A program made the position numbers and the translations under genes. The notes under the pieces were generated by a model. The model was not told where the DNA came from and did not search any database. It was given only the letters and a program-made list of their open reading frames with translations. Below are positions 6,728-11,453 of a DNA stretch of 11,453 nucleotides, one piece after another (within the stretch, counting starts at the first letter, position 1; each line of letters starts with the position of its first letter). Origin of the DNA: Candidatus Sungbacteria bacterium RIFCSPHIGHO2_02_FULL_52_23 (GTDB lineage Bacteria > Patescibacteriota > Minisyncoccia > Sungbacterales > HO2-52-23); NCBI GenBank assembly GCA_001820655.1, contig MHQM01000022.1:1-11453 (forward strand). The letters run 5' to 3'.

Positions 6728-7271
6728 CAGGGCAGGCCTTATCGCGAACTTACGGCCGCTTGTTTGCCGAGTTCCTTAACGAGGACTCACCCGTTCGCCT
6801 TGGTGTACTCCACCAACCCACCTGTGTCGGTTTACGGTACGCGCGAAACATGATAATTTTAGACGCTTTTCTGGGAAGCGCGCTTTGTCGGATTTCCGCA
6901 GGATTGCTCCGGCGGATCTCCGCGGCCCTCGGATATCCCTCATTAAAGAGGCTGCGCAGGGATTTTCCTCTGCGCTATCCTAAGACTACGAACGTCAAAT
7001 CCAATAATGCGCCCGACATACTGCACTCCGTCCCGTCATCAAAACATGTTCCGGTGCGGGAATATTAACCCGCTGTCCATCGCCTGCGGCATTTGCCATC
7101 GGCTTAGGTGCGACTAACCCGCAGTTGATCTTCATTGCTGCGGAAACCTTGGGTTTACGGCGTCCTGGACTCTCACCAGGATTGTGGTTACTTGTGCCAA
7201 CATTCTCTCTTCGCATCGCTCCAGCCGCCCTCACGGATCAGCCTTCACTGCAATACGAATGCTCTTCTACT

Positions 7272-7681
7272 ACGCACGGGCTTCACAAAGGGCAGGACTT
7301 TATTTCTTCGTTGAAGAAAAGTCCCGCCGGATACTGATGCAATCGGAAGCAGAGGGATTTGAACCCTTTCGGCCAGATGATGCGGCGGCACATACATCAT
7401 CCTATGGGGCGATGAGCCCCACGAGCCTTACCACTTTCCGCTTCCGATCGCGGAGAAAGTCGATGGGTTAATGCGTTCCTGTCGCAGTTGACAGCACTCC
7501 TTACAGGATGCTTTCACCGCGCGCACCAACCCATCGCCAACTACATATGGCGAATCCCGTACACGTCATCTCAGCCAAGAAACACTCTTAGCATGGGGAT
7601 CCGCCATATTTTATAGACAGCGCTGCTGTCTTTTTCTCAATAATAAAGATCAATTTACTACCCTTTGTGAAGCCCGCGCAT
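7272..7681 (-). other. ~400-nt insertion in 23S helix 45 (intervening-sequence site)
   Basis: In the rRNA, ATGCGCGGGCTTCACAAAGG (from 7681) pairs with its complement at 7292-7272, a 21-bp stem with two G-U pairs. E. coli has only a short hairpin here (about position 1170). The 368 nt inside fold into several local stems: GACAGC/GCTGTC (7616-7630); a 14-bp stem 7545-7558 with 7596-7609 enclosing GCTAAGA/TCTTGGC; a 76-nt multi-arm domain closed by CGATGGGTT/AACCCATCG (7461-7536); a tRNA-like domain (7344-7445); and a 13-bp GGACTTT...AAAGTCC hairpin next to the base. No reading frame of note and no group I core motifs were found. Helix 45 is one of the two known sites of bacterial 23S intervening sequences, which RNase III removes without religation. 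Confidence 0.85.
7344..7445 (-). ncRNA. tRNA-like domain (type II, serine-like) inside the 23S insertion
   Basis: Reading the minus strand, GGAAGCG (7445-7439) pairs with TGCTTCC (7351-7345) as a 7-bp acceptor stem. A D-loop-like AGTGGTAAGGC follows. An anticodon arm TGGGG-CTCATCG-CCCCA has a 5-bp stem and a 7-base loop with T33 and anticodon CAT. A long variable arm has GATGATG/CATCATC as its stem. A canonical T arm contains GGTTCAAATCC. The base after the acceptor is G, the serine-type discriminator. Departures from a working tRNA: the 5' side of the D stem is missing or mismatched, positions 37-38 are C-G (C32 and G38 could pair and close the loop), CAT does not fit a serine tRNA, and no CCA is encoded. 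It is probably a tRNA-derived structural module rather than a decoding tRNA. Confidence 0.6.
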
Positions 7682-8190
7682 CCGTAACTTCGGTACTATG
7701 CTTAGCCCCGATGAATCTTCGGCGCAATTTCTCTAGACGAGTGAGCTGTTACGCACTCTTTAAAGGATGGCTGCTTCTAAGCCAACCTCCTCGCTGTTTC
7801 AGAAATACCACCGCCTTTCACACTTAGCATAGATTTAGGGACCTTAATTGACGGTCTGGGCTGTTTCCCTCTTGCACGACGGAGCTTAGCCCCCGCCTGC
7901 TGACTCCGGAGATAACACATTGCGCATTCGGAGTTTGGTTGGTCTGCCGGACTTGCGCCCTTACAGACCATCCAGTAGCTCTACCTCGCAGCGTGCGTGA
8001 CTCCGGGCTAGCCCAAAAGCTATTTCGAAGAGAACCAGCTATTACCAGGTTCGATTAGCTTTTCACTCCTTACCACAAGTCATCCGAGGACGTTGCACGA
8101 TCCACCGGTTCGGGCCTCCTTGCGATGTTACTCGCAATTCACCCTGCTCATGGCAAGCTCACCTGGCTTCGGGTCTTTTCCATACTGCAT

Positions 8191-8306
8191 TTCTCGCCCA
8201 TGGCGAGAACGCTGACTTACGCAGACTTTACGCTGAATTACGCAGAGAAATTCTGCGACCTTCCGCGTCAGTTCCGCGAGTTCTGCGATCTCGTCACAAA
8301 CGAGAT
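8191..8306 (-). other. 23S domain II insertion: three stacked hairpins with CGCNGA words
   Basis: Lies in the rRNA between GTGTGAATAGCGCGTT and ATGCAGTATGGAAAAGACCCGAA, about E. coli 650. Three adjacent hairpins are seen on the plus strand. The first is TTCTCGCC/GGCGAGAA (8191-8209). The second is a long stem whose left side has CGCWGA words at 8210, 8220, 8231 and 8241 and whose right side has TCYGCG words at 8252, 8262, 8273 and 8282. The third is ATCTCGT/ACGAGAT (8288-8306). The middle words recur about every 10-11 bases on both sides. Confidence 0.8.
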
Positions 8307-8485
8307 AACGCGCTATTCACACTCGGTTTCCCTATGCCTTCGCGCCGTCAGGCGCTTAGACGAGCAGTATCGAAAAACTCGTTGGCTCATTCTTCAATAG
8401 GCACACGGTTATCCCGATAAATCGGGACTTCCGTTCCTTGTAGGCATATGGTTTCAGGTACTATTTCACCGCCCTCACCGGGCTA

Positions 8486-8525
<40 letters not shown>

Positions 8526-8784
8526 TTTGAGAATATTTAGCCTTGGGAGACCAGTCCTCCCTGCTTCCTGCCCAGTCTCCGTACGGGGCAGTACTCAAGA
8601 ACTCCGACCCCTTGCGGGGTCGCGAGCCCCGACTTTACGTCGGGGTAATGTTACGAGCACGAAACCGTTTTCGCGTACGGGGCTCTCACCCGCTTTGGCC
8701 GGCCTTTCCATGCCGTTCCGCTAACGAAGATTCGTTGGTTGGACTCGCGCTCCGATAAATCGGAGCATACACCATCTTACAACC

Positions 8785-8821
8785 CCGATTTTTCCTTTGA
8801 TATAATCTCATGAAAAATCGG
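8785..8821 (-). other. 23S 5'-domain hairpin extension with repeated 16-mer in its loop
   Basis: CCGATTTTTC (8785-8794) pairs with GAAAAATCGG (8812-8821), a perfect 10-bp stem. Its loop contains CTTTGATATAATCTCA (8795-8810), which occurs again exactly at 6423-6438 in another variable part of the same 23S gene. E. coli has no such AT-rich hairpin at this place, just after the GAGCCC block of the 5' domain. Confidence 0.75.
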
Positions 8822-8864
8822 TTTGGGCTCTTCCCTTTTCACTCGCCGCTACTAAGGGAATGGG

Positions 8865-8932
8865 CTCGAAAGTAGAATGTAGTAAGTAGAACGTAGAAAA
8901 CTACTATCTACCTCCCACATTCTACAATCGAG
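8865..8932 (-). other. 23S 5'-domain insertion made of GTAGNNN heptads
   Basis: A 68-base hairpin between CTCGA and TCGAG inserted just before the universal TTAGTAGCGGCGAG block. The left side is four 7-base units GTAGAAT, GTAGTAA, GTAGAAC, GTAGAAA (8872-8899). The right side is CTACTAT, CTACCTC, CCACATT, CTACAAT (8901-8928). Register is kept exactly, one unit opposite one unit, with only the GTAG/CTAC cores and GTAGAATGT pairing fully. Confidence 0.85.
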
Positions 8933-9155
8933 ACATTGTTTTCTATTCCTCCGCTTACTGAAATGTTTTACTTCAGCGGGTGCGCTTCCGACATTGCTGT
9001 CGGATCAATGCCGTTTCCGGCATCGGGGTTTCCCCATTCGGACACCTCCGGATCAAAGGTTGCTCGCCACCTCCCCGAAGTTTATCGCAGGCACGCCACG
9101 TCCTTCATCGCTTCTCAAAGCCAAGGCATCCACCATACGCCCTTTTTTCATCTAC

Positions 9156-9186
9156 CCAAATCAACACACATAGTTCATTGATTTGG
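9156..9186 (-). other. Precursor hairpin at the 23S 5' end
   Basis: CCAAATCAA (9156-9164) and TTGATTTGG (9178-9186) form a 9-bp stem that abuts the first bases of mature 23S, probably competing with or guiding 5'-end maturation. The leader between it and the promoter (9187-9458, about 270 bases) has two further hairpins (GTCGGATA/TATCCGAC at 9287-9322 and CCGCG/CGCGG at 9362-9376), and I see no gene or tRNA in it. Confidence 0.6.
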
Positions 9187-9464
9187 ACCCATTGCTCCGT
9201 ACCGCGTAACAAACCCGCGATACGAAACGCTTTACTACTTCTGAATTTTCAATATGCAGTCTTCCATCCGCAAGTCTCTGTCAGCCGTCGGATACCTGCC
9301 CTTGATATGACAGATATCCGACGACCGGCATCTTATAACCCCGCCCCCAAGAAACGAAAAACCGCGTTGTACGCGGCCCCTTTCCAACACCTTCGTTGGC
9401 GCAGATATTATGCGTGGGAGAGCCGATTACCCCTAAGTTTTTCCCGATTCAACATCGTGCTCGT

Positions 9465-9492
9465 ATTATACTCGCGGACAATATCCTGTCAA
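9465..9492 (-). promoter_or_regulatory. Consensus sigma70 promoter for the 23S-5S operon
   Basis: On the minus strand TTGACA (9492-9487) and TATAAT (9470-9465), both perfect consensus hexamers, are 16 bases apart. The predicted start is near 9458, about 300 bases before mature 23S. It is the strongest promoter match in the window and fits an rRNA transcript that does not begin with 16S. Confidence 0.85.
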
Positions 9493-9507
9493 CACCTATA
9501 ATATGTA

Positions 9508-9541
9508 CATCCCCGCCCCGATTAAAATCGGGGCGGGGATG
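9508..9541. terminator. 16-bp perfect hairpin between channel gene and rRNA promoter
   Basis: CATCCCCGCCCCGATT (9508-9523) and its exact complement (9526-9541) flank two bases. It lies 24 bases after the stop of the TM-helix protein gene and just before the rRNA promoter, so it probably ends that upstream transcript. No T-tract follows on the minus strand, so classic Rho-independent termination is uncertain. Confidence 0.55.
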
Positions 9542-9564
9542 GTGGAATTGGAAGCCAAAACAAG

Positions 9565-10242
9565 CTACCGCCTCAATTCGCTCCGCAGGCGCTCAAGAAT
9601 GGCCGCCGCCATATCCTTACCGCCAAGACCAAACGCGAGTCCAAATGCAATCGCCAATGCGGCGACCAGACCCGTAACCACTGTCTGGATCAGAGCGGTT
9701 GCCACGCCAAGCTGGGGCAAGATGACCAAAAATGCGAAGATCCAAATCGCCCAACGCACCACAAGACCCGCAAACGAGCCGCGATAGCCCGCCGCTTCCA
9801 CCGATCCGCGTACTGCGCGCTCCACGACATCGGCGACGATGGCCGCGATGACAAGGACGAGAGCTGCAATCACGACATTCGGGATATACAGCAGAACGTC
9901 TTTCAAAAAGTCCGAGACTGCGGTAAGTCCGAGGATACTCACCGATGCAAGCAGGAATGCAACCACCAATGACCACTTTACGATCCAGCCGGCGAACGCT
10001 CCGGAATCAAGCTTCCAGCCGGCACGCTCCGCGATGCGGCCGAGGTCTAGCTTATGGAGCAGTCCGTCAAGGCGCAATGCCCGCACGACCTGATGCACGA
10101 TGCTTCCCACTGCTTCGGCGACGACCCAGCCGATAAGAAATACCAGGACCGCTCCGATAAATGACGGCACAAAAGCCGCAAGCGATGTCCACACTTGCTG
10201 CAGGGATACGATGATCACATCACCCCATGTTTGAAGAATCAT
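9565..10242 (-). CDS. TM-helix-repeat membrane protein related to MscS channels
   Basis: A 225-residue protein with about five hydrophobic helices, at roughly 20-45, 82-108, 112-140, 160-182 and 184-207. The pattern matches the conserved TM-helix family seen beside or within small mechanosensitive channels. It begins LQTWGDVIIVSLQQVW...PSFIGAVLVFLIGW, has a second repeat-like LKDVLLYIPNVVIAALVLVIAAIVADVV, and ends with a Gly-rich pore-like helix VAALAIAFGLAFGLGGKDMAAAILE. The MscS beta domain that would normally follow is absent, so gating of an ion path is only presumed. The ATG at 10242 is the only start giving the usual amphipathic opening. No Shine-Dalgarno site is evident. It stands alone, divergent from efp and upstream of the rRNA promoter. 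Confidence 0.85.
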   Translation of the reverse strand: MILQTWGDVIIVSLQQVWTSLAAFVPSFIGAVLVFLIGWVVAEAVGSIVHQVVRALRLDGLLHKLDLGRIAERAGWKLDSGAFAGWIVKWSLVVAFLLASVSILGLTAVSDFLKDVLLYIPNVVIAALVLVIAAIVADVVERAVRGSVEAAGYRGSFAGLVVRWAIWIFAFLVILPQLGVATALIQTVVTGLVAALAIAFGLAFGLGGKDMAAAILERLRSELRR

Positions 10243-10295
10243 AATAAAAATAAAATAAACGCGCGATACGATAAATTTGAATAAGAGTTTTCACT

Positions 10296-10320
10296 CAATC
10301 CTCCCGACTCAAAAGGATTG
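10296..10320. other. Leader hairpin upstream of the TM-helix gene
   Basis: CAATCCT (10296-10302) and AGGATTG (10314-10320) can pair. On the plus strand ATTTTTTG follows, which looks like a terminator, but no plus-strand gene ends here. On the minus strand it lies in the leader of the TM-helix gene and is followed by GAGT-GAAA-ACTC, a tetraloop hairpin. Confidence 0.4.
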
Positions 10321-10341
10321 ATTTTTTGTGATTCTTCCTTT

Positions 10342-10369
10342 ATTATAAAGCGCGTGTACCCGAAGTAAA
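10342..10369 (-). promoter_or_regulatory. Likely promoter for the TM-helix protein gene
   Basis: On the minus strand TTTACT (10369-10364) and TATAAT (10347-10342) are 16 bases apart. A start near 10335 would give a leader of about 90 bases containing the 10296-10320 hairpin. The -10 box is perfect and the -35 box is moderate. Confidence 0.45.
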
Positions 10370-10382
10370 CGAGGGTTATCCA

Positions 10383-10549
10383 CAATAGACCTGTCCCCTT
10401 ATAACTTTTCCACTGCAATTTCCAGATTTCGGCTACGACTTTGAAAAAATTATTCAACATATACACCGTATATGCCTCATAATTTTTTCTGCGTCTCGCT
10501 CGAAATCTGAAAATCTCGTAACGAAAATTATAAGGGGACAGGTCTATTG
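10383..10549. repeat. 167-bp near-complete palindromic element between divergent genes
   Basis: The outer 22 bases on each side (10383-10404, 10528-10549; core TAGACCTGTCCCCTTATAA) are exact reverse complements. Inward there is an 18/18 pocket, CAGATTTCG paired 9 bp, an 11/11 pocket, GAAAAAATTAT paired 11 bp, a 4/4 pocket, then CATATAC/GTATATG around three bases. The whole unit folds into one long stem with symmetric pockets, as the 4151-4317 element does, and both have TAGA...C-TGTCC near the ends. It separates the TM-helix gene from efp and ends 24 bases before the efp ATG. It is probably a small non-autonomous mobile element. Confidence 0.85.
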
Positions 10550-10573
10550 GACACACCTACTTAATACATTGCC

Positions 10574-11149
10574 ATGCTTTCGTATACAGACTTGAAGAAA
10601 GGCGTCGTATTCATCCGCGATGGAAAACCGTGGGAAGTCATAGATTCAAGCTTCTCGCGCATGCAGCAGCGCAAGGCCGTCGTACAGGCAAAAATCCGCG
10701 ATCTTGCCACAGGCAAGATCGTAGAGAAAACATTCCAGCCAAGCGACTACTTTGAAGAAGCGAACGTAGAAAAACGTCCGCTTATATTTCTTTACAAGCA
10801 TCGTGAAGATTTCGTGTTCAACGAGCCCGGCAAACCCCAGCAGAGATTCACGCTTGAAGCAAGCACTGTGGGAGATGCCGCGCGCTGGCTCAAACCAAAC
10901 ACCGAAATCACGGCAGTCTTTTTCGGCGACAAGCTCCTGACATTTTCCCTCCCGATCAAAATGGATCTCAAAGTCACCGAGGCCCCACCGGGGATCCAGG
11001 GGGATCGCTCGCAGGGAGGCACCAAGGCCGTGACACTGGAAACAGGCGCTAGCATACAAGCGCCTCTCTTCATCAATACAGGCGACGTCATTCGTATTAA
11101 TACGGAGACCGGGGACTACGTGGAGCGGGTCTCCAAAGAAAGCTTGTAG
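10574..11149 (+). CDS. efp: Translation elongation factor P
   Basis: Binds stalled ribosomes beside the P site and relieves pausing at proline runs. At 191 residues it is close to the usual 185-190. Three domains are recognisable. A KOW-like domain I covers about 1-62 (LKKGVVFIRDGKPWEVIDSSF...TGKIVEKTFQPSD). OB domain II is at 65-125. OB domain III is at 130-187, with the signature APPGIQGDRSQGGTKAVTLETGASIQAPLFINTGDVIRINTETGDYVERV. The domain I loop that reaches the peptidyl transferase centre reads SRMQQRKAVV. Where E. coli has the modified Lys34 in PGKG, this protein has Gln32, so lysyl or rhamnosyl modification at the tip is not expected. Only 24 bases separate the ATG from the inverted-repeat element, and no Shine-Dalgarno is visible. 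TAATAC at 10562-10567 could be a -10 box of a leaderless transcript. The last codons (AGC TTG TAG) are part of the downstream heptad array. Confidence 0.97.
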   Translation: MLSYTDLKKGVVFIRDGKPWEVIDSSFSRMQQRKAVVQAKIRDLATGKIVEKTFQPSDYFEEANVEKRPLIFLYKHREDFVFNEPGKPQQRFTLEASTVGDAARWLKPNTEITAVFFGDKLLTFSLPIKMDLKVTEAPPGIQGDRSQGGTKAVTLETGASIQAPLFINTGDVIRINTETGDYVERVSKESL

Positions 11150-11204
11150 GAGTTAGCTGGTAGCTTGTAGAAAAATTTAGCTCCCTACAAACTACTACCT
11201 ACTC
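11144..11204. terminator. Heptad hairpin between convergent genes, probable two-way transcript end
   Basis: The left side has four 7-base units TTGTAGG, AGTTAGC, TGGTAGC, TTGTAGA (11144-11171), the first including the efp stop codon. The right side has TTAGCTC, CCTACAA, ACTACTA, CCTACTC (11177-11204), ending 2 bases before the stop of the convergent gene. GGTAGCTTGTAG pairs with CTACAAACTACTACC around an A/T-rich loop. The position, between two stop codons facing each other, suggests termination or 3'-end protection for both transcripts. It has the same 4 + 4 heptad plan as the arrays at 2933-3025, 6591-6703 and 8872-8928. Confidence 0.65.
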
Positions 11205-11206
11205 GC

Positions 11207-11453
11207 TTAAAATTTGACCGTCTCGCCGGGCTTGATGACATTTTTCTTGCCGGCAGGCACCTGCGGCCTTGCCTGTCGCAACACTTCGGGCGAAGTTTCT
11301 TTCCGCTCAAGGATCGGCTGCGGAGCAGGTACCGGCGCTTCTTCCGCTTTCTGCATCTCCGGTACTTTGATATGCTCCGGCGGCTTGGTTTCAATTTTTT
11401 CGGGATGCTTTTTTTCCTGCGCTTTCTCCTTCATAGCTTCTTCCACAGTCTTG
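11207..11453 (-). CDS. C-terminal part of a Pro/Glu/Lys-rich protein (5' end outside window)
   Basis: The frame is open from the window edge to TAA at 11209-11207, giving about 81 residues. A GTG at 11446 could serve as a start, but the frame continues upstream (KT before V), so the gene probably begins outside. The composition is low-complexity: KEKAQEKKHPEKIETKPPEHIKVPE, then EEAPVPAPQPILERKET, then a conserved-looking tail VPAGKKNVIKPGETVKF. There is no hydrophobic segment in this part. It resembles the disordered linker of a surface, envelope or nucleoid-associated protein, but I do not recognise a family. It is convergent with efp. Confidence 0.6.
   Translation of the reverse strand, partial: KTVEEAMKEKAQEKKHPEKIETKPPEHIKVPEMQKAEEAPVPAPQPILERKETSPEVLRQARPQVPAGKKNVIKPGETVKF

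Noticed and set aside
7344..7445. tmRNA 3' end (because of GGTTCAAATCCCTC)
   Set aside because: The partner 5' domain, the tag reading frame and the Ala-type G-U acceptor pair are missing. A type II tRNA-like fold accounts for the whole segment.
7461..7536. A second complete tRNA (tyrosine-like, from CTGTAAG loop and 76-nt length)
   Set aside because: There is no T arm, and the anticodon stem needs a bulge. It is kept only as a multi-arm domain of the insertion.
7293..7660. Helix 45 insertion as a self-splicing group I intron or a homing endonuclease element
   Set aside because: No recognisable group I core (P7-type pairing, conserved Q/S strings), no LAGLIDADG or other long frame, and helix 45 is not a usual intron site.
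10239..10556. A 105-residue minus-strand open frame upstream of the TM-helix gene
   Set aside because: Most of it is translated from the 10383-10549 palindrome and the AT-rich leader. It has no family resemblance, and its start lies at the edge of the repeat.

Overview
The window looks like a piece of a Candidate Phyla Radiation (Patescibacteria) genome, most likely Parcubacteria-like. This is inferred from gene content and style. There is an EF-P whose domain I tip reads MQQRK instead of the PGKG-type loop. There is a one-TM protein with a Cys cluster of the form C-x13-C-x3-C-x2-C. There is a lone TM-helix channel-like protein, few recognisable Shine-Dalgarno sites, and a 23S rRNA enlarged by many extra hairpins. 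The standard bacterial code fits all genes.

Layout, left to right. Bases 1-4317 hold a minus-strand gene run, read right to left: rodA, rpiB, a divergent ribulose-phosphate 3-epimerase, a small one-TM protein, a type IV pseudopilin, and a transketolase N-terminal half that runs off the left edge. RpiB, epimerase and transketolase are consecutive steps of the non-oxidative pentose phosphate pathway. RodA is a cell-wall elongation glycosyltransferase. Bases 4315-5109 encode a Cys-motif membrane protein. Bases 5163-9157 are a 5S and a very long (~3.75 kb) 23S rRNA, both on the minus strand. They have their own consensus-like promoter at 9465-9492, and no 16S or tRNA gene lies next to them. Bases 9565-10242 encode a TM-helix (MscS-related) protein (minus). 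Then comes efp (plus) and, convergent to it, the C-terminal end of an unidentified Pro/Glu/Lys-rich protein.

The unusual content is in the RNA gene and the gaps. First, the 23S rRNA has a ~400-nt insertion at helix 45, the classical intervening-sequence site. That insertion contains a 102-nt domain that looks like a type II (serine-type) tRNA. Second, at least four loci carry hairpins whose two arms are each built from four copies of a degenerate 7-nt word, a different word at each locus. They are rodA 3', efp 3', 23S helix 63 and the 23S 5' domain. Two more loci have four 8-11-nt units per arm or in one arm. Third, three long inverted-repeat elements (4151-4317, 5320-5380, 10383-10549) share TAGA...C-type ends and look like small non-autonomous mobile elements. 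No transposase, CRISPR array or defence gene is visible.
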